A stretch of DNA of 33,260 nt from Flavobacterium sp. (GTDB lineage Bacteria > Bacteroidota > Bacteroidia > Flavobacteriales > Flavobacteriaceae). This document shows, in pieces, positions 17,639 through 27,500 of the stretch (the stretch's first letter is position 1; every line of letters starts with the position of its first letter). Position numbers and translations under genes: made by a program. A model generated the notes under the pieces. That model saw only the letters and a list, made by a program, of their open reading frames with translations. It made no database searches and was not told where the DNA came from. The DNA lies in the NCBI GenBank assembly GCA_003497625.1, contig DNNO01000030.1, positions 1-33,260 of the forward strand, read 5' to 3'.

Positions 17639-18895
17639 TTAATCAATTTTTCTTTTTTCAAACCACTTAGCGCCAAGATTTAACCCAACGCTTACATTAA
17701 AATAATTTTCTTCAATTAAGCCGTTTGACGAAGTTCCTCTTTTTCCAAATTCGAAACCTAAATCGATTTTAGAGAAACCTAGTGGTAAGCCTAAACCAAA
17801 ATTCATGCCATAATCATTTATGCTTTCATTTTTCAATACTAAACCAGTATTTTCATATTTGAATCCAGCTCTATAAACAATTCTTTCGAAATAATTAGAG
17901 AACGAATCGTATTTTGGAACATAATAACCACCAAGCGCTAATCGTGTTGAGTTTTCATAAGCAACTGAAGTGCTTTCAGTAAATCTGTTAACTAAATTTT
18001 CATTTTGGGTAAAAGTAATTTCTGTACCTAATAACCATTTTTTATTTTCACCCAAACCAAAGCCTAAACTTAATCTACTTGGAATAATTAATTCTTTGTT
18101 GGGAACAGCAATATCTTCATCGTCGTTTGAGAATTCTGCTCCAGAAGCAGAGTAAACAACAGTTGCAATGTTTCTAGAATTGGTACTGCTTAATTTGCTT
18201 TCAGGACTATATGTCAAACTTGAATGAAATGTAAGCTTTGAATTGATTTTAGTATTATAAAGCATTCCTAAATTAAAAGAAACTCCATTTAATTCAGTTA
18301 CGTTTTTTTCACGTGTGATGTATTGAGTGAAATCTGGATCTAAAACGGTTTCACTAAATTCATTTGTGATATCTCCAAAATGATAAGCAAAATCAAGACC
18401 AAAACTTAGGTTCTCATTAAAAGAATAAGAACTTCCCAAAAACACCTTATTAATATAGCCGTTTCCTTGAGATTTATTGTAACGAGTATCTTCAGTTCCA
18501 ACAATAATATTCTCATTTTTATATCCAACAGCTGAATACGGCATTAGTCCAAATGCCATTCCAAACTTCCCTAATGGCAATCCTATTGCTAGATAATCAA
18601 AACTAGTTCTTTGTGCTTTTTCTTTTTCTACGTCTGTGCTGAAATTTGTGAAAGAAGATGTTCCTCCAACGGCAAAAGTGGTCAATTTCAGTTTTGAATA
18701 AGAGGCTGGATTCATTAGTCCTAATTGGATACTGTCCCCTGTAATTGCCAATCCTCCCATCGCTCTTGCGTCTTGAGTTCCTCGGAATTTCACTTCTCCT
18801 AATCCATAGTAAGAATAAGGTGATGCGGTGTTGTCTTGTCCCCAAGAGGCTATTGAAACAAAAATACTAGCAAATACTATAAGTTTTTTAATCAT
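17639..18895 (-). CDS. Predicted outer-membrane beta-barrel protein
   Basis: The 418 residues have a signal peptide (MIKKLIVFASIFVSIASWGQ), then alternating hydrophobic strands typical of an outer-membrane barrel. N-terminal DARAMGGLAITGDSIQLGLMNPASYS resembles the start of FadL/OmpP1-like proteins (many carry a similar NPA motif). The C-terminal end (YFNVSVGLNLGAKWFEKRKID) gives final strands but has charged residues after them. Transport of hydrophobic compounds is typical of FadL, but similarity here is limited to that start, so no substrate is claimed. The gene overlaps the end of coaX by 8 bases and precedes the TPR gene by 22. Confidence 0.75.
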   Translation of the reverse strand: MIKKLIVFASIFVSIASWGQDNTASPYSYYGLGEVKFRGTQDARAMGGLAITGDSIQLGLMNPASYSKLKLTTFAVGGTSSFTNFSTDVEKEKAQRTSFDYLAIGLPLGKFGMAFGLMPYSAVGYKNENIIVGTEDTRYNKSQGNGYINKVFLGSSYSFNENLSFGLDFAYHFGDITNEFSETVLDPDFTQYITREKNVTELNGVSFNLGMLYNTKINSKLTFHSSLTYSPESKLSSTNSRNIATVVYSASGAEFSNDDEDIAVPNKELIIPSRLSLGFGLGENKKWLLGTEITFTQNENLVNRFTESTSVAYENSTRLALGGYYVPKYDSFSNYFERIVYRAGFKYENTGLVLKNESINDYGMNFGLGLPLGFSKIDLGFEFGKRGTSSNGLIEENYFNVSVGLNLGAKWFEKRKID

Positions 18896-19622
18896 TTTTT
18901 TGTGTGTATAGTGATAATAAGTTCAAACTTTCTAATAAGAAATTTGAATTGGCAAATATGGTGCTTTTTAATCTTTTAGCCAAAAATTCTGCGTCTCCTC
19001 CTGTTAAAATTATTGTTAAATCTTGATTTTTAAGAGAATATTGTGAAATAAATCCTTCAATTTCAAAGATTACACCATTGATTACACCACTGTGAATGGC
19101 GCTTTTTGTGCTATTTCCTATAATTTCGAAATCTTCGCTTATAGTTAATAACGGCAATTTTGAAGTGTAATTGTTTAAACTCTTGTATCTGATTTTTATT
19201 CCTGGTGAAATAGCGCCTCCTAAATATTGATTTTCAGCATTCACGAAATCATAGGTAATGCAAGTTCCAGCATCAACAATCAATCTGTTTTGATTTGGAT
19301 ACATTAATGTAGCACCTGCAGCTAAAACCATTCGGTCAATTCCTAAGGTTTCTGGTGTAGCGTAAAAATTGGTAAAAGGAAACTTTGATTTATGGTCAAT
19401 AATTTCTGTTGGAAACTTATTTTTAATGAAATTCACCACTTCTTCATCTAATTTTCCGACTGAAGAAAGGATGATTTTTTGAAGATTGGAATATTTTTGA
19501 AAAATATTTTCAAAGTTTTTAAGCGCTTCATTTGTTTCGAAAATAAAAAAGTCAACTTGCTTATTGTGTTCAAAGACAGCAACTTTAATTCTTGAATTTC
19601 CAACATCGATTGTTAAAAGCAT
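18888..19622 (-). CDS. coaX: Type III pantothenate kinase
   Basis: CoaX phosphorylates pantothenate in the first step of coenzyme A synthesis. The 244 residues show the ASKHA-type motifs of the family: DVGNSRIK at the N-terminus (Asp6), GIDRM (94-98), DAGTCITYDFV (117-127, with the T-C-I-T-Y-D segment) and GGAISPG (135-141). The length is normal. It heads the envelope cluster on the minus strand, with its own -7 box 20 bases before the start, and overlaps the next gene by 8 bases. Pairing with an outer-membrane protein gene is probably just operon packing. Confidence 0.93.
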   Translation of the reverse strand: MLLTIDVGNSRIKVAVFEHNKQVDFFIFETNEALKNFENIFQKYSNLQKIILSSVGKLDEEVVNFIKNKFPTEIIDHKSKFPFTNFYATPETLGIDRMVLAAGATLMYPNQNRLIVDAGTCITYDFVNAENQYLGGAISPGIKIRYKSLNNYTSKLPLLTISEDFEIIGNSTKSAIHSGVINGVIFEIEGFISQYSLKNQDLTIILTGGDAEFLAKRLKSTIFANSNFLLESLNLLSLYTQKND

Positions 19623-19641
19623 GGTTTTGTTTTATGAAGTG

Positions 19642-19649
19642 CAAATATA
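19642..19649 (-). promoter_or_regulatory. -7 box for coaX and the envelope cluster (minus strand)
   Basis: On the minus strand this is TATATTTG, an exact TAnnTTTG match, about 20 bases before the coaX start. It is the likely main promoter of the seven-gene minus-strand cluster. It is divergent from the tRNA promoter about 50 bases away. Confidence 0.6.
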
Positions 19650-19673
19650 CAAATTGATTTTTTTTATTATTTG

Positions 19674-19705
19674 TTTTGGAAAATATAAAAATCGTTCTAT
19701 ATTTG
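19674..19705 (+). promoter_or_regulatory. Promoter of tRNA-Phe
   Basis: TTTTG (19674-19678) is followed after 19 bases by TATATTTG (19698-19705). Both boxes and the spacing match the Bacteroidota primary-sigma promoter. This is the most complete promoter in the window, as expected for a tRNA gene. The predicted transcript start is near 19709. Confidence 0.75.
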
Positions 19706-19744
19706 CACCCGCAATCAACAAGCAGTAATGCTCTAAATTGTAAC

Positions 19745-19817
19745 GGTACCTTAGCTCAGATGGTAGAGCAATGGACTGAAAATCCATGTGTCCCTGGTTC
19801 GATCCCTGGAGGTACCA
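19745..19817 (+). tRNA. tRNA-Phe (GAA)
   Basis: This is a full cloverleaf of 73 bases. The acceptor stem GGTACCT pairs with AGGTACC, the D stem is GCTC/GAGC, and the anticodon stem is ATGGA/TCCAT with loop CTGAAAA. The anticodon GAA is at 19778-19780. A 5-base variable loop and the TTCGATC T-loop follow. The T stem CCTGG/CCTGG has a T-T mismatch at its central pair. The discriminator base is A and CCA is not encoded, so it is added after transcription. A terminator follows at once. Confidence 0.96.
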
Positions 19818-19820
19818 CTT

Positions 19821-19856
19821 AAAACCTTAGTTTCTTTTTGAAATTAAGGTTTTTTT
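19821..19856 (+). terminator. Terminator after tRNA-Phe
   Basis: AAAACCTTA (19821-19829) pairs with TAAGGTTTT (19845-19853). An inner TTTC/GAAA pairing extends the stem, and a run of T follows. It starts four bases after the tRNA. Confidence 0.85.
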
Positions 19857-19936
19857 GTTTTTATGAAATCTTAAGAATTGTTTATATCTGTTTTGGTGTT
19901 TTTTTTTCTATTTTGGTACTCCCAAATTTGAAACAA

Positions 19937-22297
19937 ATGAAGTCAAAGTTATTTTTTTTACTTTTATCACTAATAGGTTATTCTCAAATACCTACTTACT
20001 ATAGCTCTATTGATTTTACCCAATCCGGTAATACATTAAAAGCACAATTATCAACTTTAATCACTACTACACATACAAATCAATTACCATATACTTCTAC
20101 TGCTACAGATGTTTGGGATGCCTTACAGTCGGGTGATAAAAACCCATTAAATTCTTCTCAAGTGCTACTTATTTACGGTTATAATGACGTAGATGCCATT
20201 TTTAAAAATGATAGAATTGATGCTGTTACTAATATTTGTAGTACAACTTGTCCTACAGGCTCATGGAATAGAGAGCATTGTTATGCACTTTCGTTGGGAA
20301 CACCTGCTTTAGTAACTTCTTCACCTGGGCCAGGGACTGATGCGCATCATATACGTGCTTCTGATGTAACATTTAATGCCGATAGAGGAAATAGACTTTA
20401 TGCAGATGGTGAAGGTGATGCCGGGCCTGTTGGTATATATTGGTATCCTGGTGATGAATGGAAAGGAGATATTGCTCGAATGATGATGTATATGTATGTT
20501 CGCTATAATACACGATGTTTAGCTATTAATGTTGGTTCTGGTGGAACAACATACAATTCAGACATGCCAGATATTTTTTTAGAATGGAATGAAGAAGATC
20601 CTGTTAGTGATTTTGAAAGAACTAGAAATAATGTTTTAGAGTCTATTCAAGGGAATAGAAATCCATTTATCGATAATCCTTATTTGGCTACTTTAATATG
20701 GGGCGGACCTCAAGCACCTGATACTTGGAATACACTATCCTGTCCTAATACAACAATTTGGGATGGTTTTTCATGGAGTAATGGCGTCCCTGATAAAGGA
20801 ATTAAAGCTATTATTTCTGGAAATTTTACTTCGTCAGGCGATTTAAATGCATGTTCGCTTTCTATAACAGGATCATCGCAAGTAATTTTACAATCTAATC
20901 ACACTTTTACTATTGTTAGAAATATAAATGTTGATCCTACTGCTAGTTTTACAATTCAAAATAATGCGAACTTAGTACAAATAAATCACGTTTCGAATTC
21001 GGGAAATATAACTTTAATGAGGGAAAGTGCTCCTATTTTGCGCTTAGATTATACCGCGTGGTCGGCTCCAGTTAGCAATCAAAATCTTTTAGCATTTTCG
21101 CCAAATACCCTTTCAAATCGTTTTTATGAATATATTTCTTCTGGAACAACTCCGTCAACTGCTTATATTTCGATAAATCCATCACTTAATAATTTTCTAG
21201 CAACTAAAGGCTATGTCATTAGAAGTCCTAATAATTGGTCTTCATCAATTTCAAGCCCTTATTTTGGAACTTTTGTAGGTATTCCTAATAATGGAGAATA
21301 TTTTAGTCCAATAAATTTAGGATATAATTTGTTAGGAAATCCATATCCTGCCACCATACAAGCGAGTCATTTCATTGGTTTAAACAGAACTATTGAAACT
21401 TTGTATTTTTGGACTCATACAAGCCAAGCTATAGGAGGCTTGTATCCTATGAATAATTTTGCTTCATATACTAATTTGGGAGGTGTGGCAGCTGCCGCGG
21501 GTGGTCAAATTCCTGATGGAACTATTAAGCCTGGTCAGGGTTTTTACCTTTATTCATCTGAAAATACTACCGCTTGGTTTCATAATGCCTTGCGATATGA
21601 TGTGAAAAATTCTCAATTTTTTAGAAATGAACTTGCTGAAAACAAGGATGTATTTAGGATAAATCTAAAAGGAGATAACAAAGCTTACAATCAAATTTTA
21701 ATTGGTTATACAAATAAAGCAAGTAATAATTTTGATTTAGGTATTGATGGGAAAGCATTTGAGATTGGAATTCCTATGATTTATACGTTAATAGATGATG
21801 AAAAATATGTAATTCAAGGAAGACCAACTTTTGATGAAGATGATAGTGTAATACTAGGTTTTAAATCTGAAACGTCAGGATTTTTTTCAATTTCATTAGA
21901 GAATTTTGAAGGCGTTTTTAGCTCTAAGCCCATATATTTAAAAGACAAATTAACAAATAGTTTGATTGACCTGAAAGATAATTCTTATAGTTTCTTATCT
22001 GAACCAGGAATTTTTAACGATCGTTTTGAAATAGTGTACAAAAGACCAACTTTAATTGAAAATTCTTTAGAAGATGTAATTGTCTATACTACAGAAAATG
22101 AAATTGCTATTTTTTCTAATGGTAATTCAATTGACAAAGTTGAAGTTTACGATGTTTTAGGAAGAGAATTATTGGTTAGAGGATCTATTTTAAGTGAAAG
22201 AGTTTCGATTAATAATATTAGGAAAAGTAATCAAGCTTTGGTCTTAGTTATTACACTTAATAATGGAAACAAAATAAATAAGAAAGTTGTTTTTTAG
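19937..22297 (+). CDS. Secreted endonuclease I with T9SS type A sorting tail
   Basis: An extracellular DNA/RNA endonuclease of the EndA/Vvn family. From the ATG at 19937 the product has 786 residues with a signal peptide (MKSKLFFLLLSLIGYSQ). The endonuclease I domain (about 21-256) contains WNREHCY (Glu113-His114) and DAHHIRASDVTFNADRGNRLY (Asn147), matching the catalytic Glu-His-Asn of the beta-beta-alpha-metal fold. A long beta-rich region and a C-terminal sorting domain follow (about 710-786, VEVYDVLGRELL ... LNNGNKINKKVVF). An open frame extends to 19838 inside the tRNA terminator, so that longer start is rejected. Likely roles are nutrient DNA use or degradation of extracellular DNA. It ends 4 bases from the convergent kinase gene. 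Confidence 0.88.
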   Translation: MKSKLFFLLLSLIGYSQIPTYYSSIDFTQSGNTLKAQLSTLITTTHTNQLPYTSTATDVWDALQSGDKNPLNSSQVLLIYGYNDVDAIFKNDRIDAVTNICSTTCPTGSWNREHCYALSLGTPALVTSSPGPGTDAHHIRASDVTFNADRGNRLYADGEGDAGPVGIYWYPGDEWKGDIARMMMYMYVRYNTRCLAINVGSGGTTYNSDMPDIFLEWNEEDPVSDFERTRNNVLESIQGNRNPFIDNPYLATLIWGGPQAPDTWNTLSCPNTTIWDGFSWSNGVPDKGIKAIISGNFTSSGDLNACSLSITGSSQVILQSNHTFTIVRNINVDPTASFTIQNNANLVQINHVSNSGNITLMRESAPILRLDYTAWSAPVSNQNLLAFSPNTLSNRFYEYISSGTTPSTAYISINPSLNNFLATKGYVIRSPNNWSSSISSPYFGTFVGIPNNGEYFSPINLGYNLLGNPYPATIQASHFIGLNRTIETLYFWTHTSQAIGGLYPMNNFASYTNLGGVAAAAGGQIPDGTIKPGQGFYLYSSENTTAWFHNALRYDVKNSQFFRNELAENKDVFRINLKGDNKAYNQILIGYTNKASNNFDLGIDGKAFEIGIPMIYTLIDDEKYVIQGRPTFDEDDSVILGFKSETSGFFSISLENFEGVFSSKPIYLKDKLTNSLIDLKDNSYSFLSEPGIFNDRFEIVYKRPTLIENSLEDVIVYTTENEIAIFSNGNSIDKVEVYDVLGRELLVRGSILSERVSINNIRKSNQALVLVITLNNGNKINKKVVF

Positions 22298-22301
22298 TTT
22301 A

Positions 22302-23216
22302 TTATAAAATCATTTCTTTATAGGAAAGTACCACTGGATAGCCTTTTTCTTTGAAATATGCTGTTGGGTTTTCTTTAGAAATCGCCATTACAAAATCGCC
22401 GCCCCAAGCGCCTAAGCTTTTAATTACGCCTTTAAAATCCGGGAAAAGTTTTTCTTGAATGGTTTCAATTTCTAAAACATCACTCATGATAATTTCATGT
22501 TTTTCCATTTGTTTAGCAAATTCTTTTCCTTCTTTACAATCTATGGCATCGTAAGTAATGGTGTTGATTTTTGAAATCACCGCATTCACATGATGATGTT
22601 TTGACATGTAATTAGCGATAGCTAATTTACTGCTTTGCTTCTGATTCAAATACACAAAATGAATGTTTTCTTTGAATGATGGATTAAAATGAATAGCCTT
22701 AAAATGTGGTTTTTCATTTTCAAGATGGTATATAATAGGAGCATCAGATTTCGCGCAAGCGATATCGTAACCACTACCACCAAAGCTTTTTTGTAATAAT
22801 TCAAATGCATCAATGTTTAGCCAATCACCAATACTATTTATTAAAGTAGAAGATGTTCCTAATCCCCAAAGGCGAGGAAAAGTCAAATGGGTTTCAATTT
22901 CGTATCCTTCTTTTTCTAAGAAAGTTGGGTTTTGAACAAAGGCCTGATGTAAAATTTCAATTAAAGTGTTTTTTACAGCGGAATTGTTCTCATTTGTGAT
23001 TTTAGTTTTTATTTCTTCAAACGAAATTAGGTCTTCAAACCAAATACTTTTATCCGAATCAAAACTTGTCCATTTAATTTGGTTGTTAGTTCCAGATTTC
23101 ACGATTAAGCTTTGTCCGAATTTTGTAGGCAATGCTAATGCTTTCGCACCATCTAAAACAACGTATTCGCCTGTAATGAGTAATTTTCCGTTACTGTAAA
23201 AAGTTTGGGTTTCCAT
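22302..23216 (-). CDS. GYDIA-family GHMP kinase (mevalonate-pathway kinase-like)
   Basis: A small-molecule kinase of the GHMP fold, 304 residues. N-terminal GKLLITGEYVVLDGAKALALP matches the first GHMP motif, GLGTSSTLINSIGDW is the ATP-binding loop, and FGGSGYDIACAKSDAPIIY contains the family-naming GYDIA. It begins in a TAATG overlap with the end of the HMG-CoA reductase gene, so the two are translated together. This points to phosphorylation of mevalonate or a derivative. Which intermediate it uses is not visible in the sequence. Confidence 0.85.
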   Translation of the reverse strand: METQTFYSNGKLLITGEYVVLDGAKALALPTKFGQSLIVKSGTNNQIKWTSFDSDKSIWFEDLISFEEIKTKITNENNSAVKNTLIEILHQAFVQNPTFLEKEGYEIETHLTFPRLWGLGTSSTLINSIGDWLNIDAFELLQKSFGGSGYDIACAKSDAPIIYHLENEKPHFKAIHFNPSFKENIHFVYLNQKQSSKLAIANYMSKHHHVNAVISKINTITYDAIDCKEGKEFAKQMEKHEIIMSDVLEIETIQEKLFPDFKGVIKSLGAWGGDFVMAISKENPTAYFKEKGYPVVLSYKEMIL

Positions 23217-24532
23217 TAACTTCTAATTTTTTCCAAATAATAGACCACCAAACTATGAGAAACGGTAGTATTTTTAAAATAATCCAACACCTGTTGCTTT
23301 TCTTCCTTGGTAGCTTTGTGTTGGTTTAAAATGTTCATTAAGTGCATTTTCATATGACCTTGCTGAATTCCGGTTGTAGTAAGCGAACGTAAAGCAGCAA
23401 AGTTTTGAGCTAATCCAGCTGCAGCTACAATTTGCATTAATTCTTCTGCCGAAGGTTTTCCTAATAATTCCATTGAAAATTTCACCAACGGATGTAACGA
23501 AGTTAAACCGCCAACCGTTCCTAATGCCAACGGAATTTCCATCCAGAAAGTAAAAATGTCGTTTTCAATTTTTACATGTGATAAACTAGCATATTGTCCT
23601 GATTTACTAGCATAAGCGTGAATTCCAGCTTCAACGGCTCTGAAGTCGTTTCCTGTTGCTAAAACTACGGCGTCAATCCCGTTCATAATACCTTTGTTGT
23701 GCGTTACTGCTCGGTAAGGTTCTACTTCGGCAATGCGAACAGCGGTTGCAAATTTTTGAGCAAATTCGGCTGAATCGATGTTTTTATCTTCGGAAAGTTG
23801 GTCTATCGGACAATAAACTTCAACGCGAACGACACAATTTGGTACAAAATTGCTCAGAATACTCATTACGATTTGAATATTTTTTTCATCCGAAGTAAAA
23901 TCGGTATATTCTTGTGCTTGATTTTCTAATGTTTTAGCAAATTGCTCTAAACACGTATTGATGAAATTCGCACCCATACTGTCTTTTGTGTTAAAAGTAG
24001 CATGTAGCTGATAGTAATTTTGAATTTCATTGGTTTTATTTCTCAATTCGATATCTAAAATTCCGCCACCACGCTTTTGCATGTTTTTGGTGATTTCTTC
24101 TGTTTCAGTAAAGAATTTTGGTTTTATTTTATTGAAAAAAGTGGTTAGTGTTTCAGTATTTCCATTGAAAAGAAAATGAACTTGGCCAATTTTTTCGGTA
24201 TTGATAATGGTAGCTTTAAAACCACCACGTTCACCCCAAAATTTTGCAGCTTTTGATGCTGCTGCTACCACCGAACTTTCTTCGATAGCCATAGGAATGG
24301 TATAACTTTTTCCGTTGATGACAAAGTTTGGCGCTACTCCGTAGGGAAGATAAAAATTAGTTAGTGTATTTTCGATGAATTCGTCATGTAATTTTTGTAA
24401 ATTTTCGTCGGAATTCCAATATTTAGTGATGCTTTCTTTTGCTTCTTCTGGATTTACGAAATACGTATTGGTAATCCAATTTATTTTTTCTTCTTTAGAT
24501 AATTTTGAAAAGCCTTTAACATTTTGATTCAT
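23216..24532 (-). CDS. mvaA: Class II hydroxymethylglutaryl-CoA reductase
   Basis: The enzyme interconverts HMG-CoA and mevalonate. The 438 residues match the soluble class II form, without a membrane anchor. Conserved residues are visible: the Glu84-Glu85 pair in PMAIEESSVVAAASKAA, DSMGANF (184-190), Lys280 in THNKGIMNG, Asp296 in GNDFRAVEAG, LGTVGGL, and His393 in QQGHMKMH. The class II founder is degradative, but in flavobacteria it feeds isoprenoid synthesis, and the cotranscribed GHMP kinase supports that direction. A perfect -7 box lies about 30 bases upstream, separate from the histidine kinase gene before it. Confidence 0.93.
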   Translation of the reverse strand: MNQNVKGFSKLSKEEKINWITNTYFVNPEEAKESITKYWNSDENLQKLHDEFIENTLTNFYLPYGVAPNFVINGKSYTIPMAIEESSVVAAASKAAKFWGERGGFKATIINTEKIGQVHFLFNGNTETLTTFFNKIKPKFFTETEEITKNMQKRGGGILDIELRNKTNEIQNYYQLHATFNTKDSMGANFINTCLEQFAKTLENQAQEYTDFTSDEKNIQIVMSILSNFVPNCVVRVEVYCPIDQLSEDKNIDSAEFAQKFATAVRIAEVEPYRAVTHNKGIMNGIDAVVLATGNDFRAVEAGIHAYASKSGQYASLSHVKIENDIFTFWMEIPLALGTVGGLTSLHPLVKFSMELLGKPSAEELMQIVAAAGLAQNFAALRSLTTTGIQQGHMKMHLMNILNQHKATKEEKQQVLDYFKNTTVSHSLVVYYLEKIRS

Positions 24533-24560
24533 AGCAACTGAATTAATTTCAAATAGAAGG

Positions 24561-24568
24561 CAAAGATA
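24561..24568 (-). promoter_or_regulatory. -7 box for the HMG-CoA reductase/GHMP kinase pair (minus strand)
   Basis: On the minus strand this is TATCTTTG, an exact TAnnTTTG match, in the 45-base gap between the histidine kinase stop and the reductase start. It implies a leader of about 25 bases and lets the pair be transcribed without the upstream gene. Confidence 0.55.
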
Positions 24569-24577
24569 CTAATTGGA

Positions 24578-27500
24578 TTAATTAGGAAGACTATTTATCC
24601 ATTTAAATAAAGTGGTTTCAAATAAAATTTTATCGACAGGTTTTATGATAAAATCATTCATGCCTACTTCTAAGCATTTTTCTTTTTCACCTGTAATGAT
24701 TCCTGCAGTAATGGCAATAATGATTGTATTTGGATTTGTTTTTCTTATCTCGGTTGACGCTTCGTAGCCGTTCATTATTGGCATTTGAATATCCATGAAA
24801 ATAATATCGGGTTTGTTTTCTACTGCTAAATCAACGGCTTCTTGACCATTTCTTGCTTCGTAAATAATGCAATTTGGAACTTTGTTCAGGATTAATGTTT
24901 TGGTCAACAGCATGTTTATTTTGTTGTCATCTACAATTAGAATTTTAATTGCGTTATGTAAAACCTCTTCCTTGCTATTTAGGATTGGTGGTTTGTTTTC
25001 TGAATTTTTTCGGTTTAAGTAATTTTGTAAAGCATCATGTTTTATAGGTTTTATAATGCTTTGAACATTTTTATTGGTTCCAGTTTCATTAAATTTCGAA
25101 TTGGAATTTTGCATTACAATTATGGAAATGGTTGGTAAAACATCTAATTCGTTTATAATTGTAATTGTTGTTGCTTCTGACAAATATTCCAAATCTAAAA
25201 GCAATAAATCATAATTATTTTTGGAAACAAAAGCAGCAATATTTTCGAGGTTGTTTTGGTAAACATCCGCATCGATAGTAAAGTTTTGTAACATGTTTTT
25301 AATAATTGAAGCCACTAGTTCATTGTCCTCAATTATTAAAGCTTTTTTAAAGTTGTGCTTATTTGTATTTAAATGGTTATTACAAAATTCTGATTTTAAT
25401 TCTAATTCGAAACTAAAAGTAGAACCTACATTTGGTTCGCTATCAATTTCTAATTTACTATTCATTAATTTCAGTAGACTATTCGTAATGGTTAATCCAA
25501 GGCCTGTTCCGCCGTAATTTCGGGTTGTAGAATTGTCTTCTTGTGTAAAAGCTTCTAGGATTTTTTTCTTGTTTCCTTTTTTAATTCCAATTCCAGTGTC
25601 TTTAACGCTAAATTTGATTTTTGAGGAGTTATTGTCAATATTTACAGATGAAACTTCTAATTCGATTTGTCCTTTTAAAGTAAACTTGATAGCATTGTTA
25701 AGTAAGTTTTGTAAAATTTGTTTCAATCTAATTTCATCTACCCAAATGGCACAATGTACTTCTTTATGGATGTTTACAACGAGTTCTAAATTTTTCTGAT
25801 GCGCCATAAATTTCATCATGTCCACAGATTGGTTGATGATGGCATGTAAACTCGTTTTTTCTTTATCGATGATTAATTTTCCAGCTTCTATTTTAGAAAT
25901 ATCCAAAATATCATTAACTACATCTAATAGGGTAGAAGCCGATTGATTAACGGTTTCTAAATGTTGCTTTTGAATTTCGGTTAAATCAGAACTCAATAAT
26001 AAATTACTAAACCCTATAATTCCGTTTAGAGGAGTTCGAATCTCGTGACTCATATTTGCTAAAAACTCTGATTTAGCTTTATTAGAAGATTCTGCTAATT
26101 CTTTTGCAATTACCGCTTCTTCAGCTACTTTTCTTTCAGTAATATCAATTAATACACCTTCAATATAGGCTACTTCGTTGTTAATGATAATTCCTTCTCC
26201 ATATTCTTCTATCCAAACATAAGAACCGTCATTTTTTCTAATACGACAAGTTACTTTGTAAGGTTTTCTTTTATGTAGCGCTTCGTCAATAATGAGTCTT
26301 AATTCTTCTTTTTCTTCAGGATGATACAAATCGAGTAATGAAATTTTATTACTCATAAAATCATCACGATGATATCCTGTAAGTTTTTCTATTTCGTCAT
26401 TTAAATAGACTTTTGTTCGCGCTTCATCGTATTTAACTAAAAAAACGGAAGCCGGAATGTTATTGGCTAATAGTCTAAATTTTTCTTCACTTTCAGCAAT
26501 TGCTTTTTCATTGTTAATTCTTATAATTGTTGAAGAAATATTGTGAGATAAAGTAAGAAGAATGCTAATTTCTTCATCGGTCCAAATACGTTCCTTTTTG
26601 CAATCATCAAATCCTATAAATCCTAAAAAAGTGTCTTTGTCAAAAAGTGGTATTATTAGAATAGAAACGATATCTTGCTCGACTAGGATTTTTTTGAAAT
26701 TCCCTTCGGGAATATTTTTTGTTAAACTATTATAGGGTTTTTTTCTTAAAATAATTTCCATAAAATCTGAAAACAAATCATGAGGAAAATTTTGTAAATC
26801 GGGATTATCAATTTCTGCTAAATCGGTTTCAGAAACCCATTCGAAACGTTGACTTATTAAATTTGTTTTGATATCATTTTCAAAATAATACAGGCGATCT
26901 ACTTTTAAAACCTTTCCTATTTGCTCTATTGACGAATCGAATATTTTAGATTTATCTTTGTGAATTAATAAGTTGCTGGTTACGTTTGCAATTGCGGTTA
27001 AAATTTCATTTTTGTAAATGATTTGGTTTTCAGCATTTTTTCTTTTGGTAGTTTCAATTGCAAGCGCTATGATTTCGGCAACCGTTTTGCAAAAATTAAT
27101 GTCTTCGTTTGTCCAATATCTGAATTCATGTGTAGATTCGATACATAAAATATTGTTAAGCTCACCTCCAATGTAAATAGGAATATCTAGTAGCGATTTG
27201 ATGTCGTATTTAGGAAAATATTCTATTGTAAATTCCTTTAAGGAGTCGTCTTTATATACATTTGACGCAATAATTATAGGTTGAGATTCAATATTTGAAA
27301 TATAGGTACTAATATCATTTTTTAAAATTTTCAAATCCGCATAATGTTTGTCTTCACTTTGAACATAAATGTTTTTCAAATCAATATGGTCTTCATTGAA
27401 ATCCCAAAGTGCTACACGATCGATTCGTAATCCGATAGCGGTTTCTTTACAAATATGTTGAATTAAAGTATCTAAGCTTGGAAATGTTAAAAAATTTAAT

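Noticed and set aside
18603-18845. 80-codon frame overlapping the outer-membrane protein gene in another frame
   Set aside because: Basic, low-quality translation inside a convincing gene on the same strand; a frame shadow.
19838-19936. Longer start for the secreted endonuclease
   Set aside because: It begins inside the tRNA terminator hairpin, and the product would bury the clear signal peptide that starts at 19937.
25293-25799. Plus-strand open frames opposite the histidine kinase
   Set aside because: They lie antisense to the conserved kinase core and receiver and have no recognisable domain or start context.
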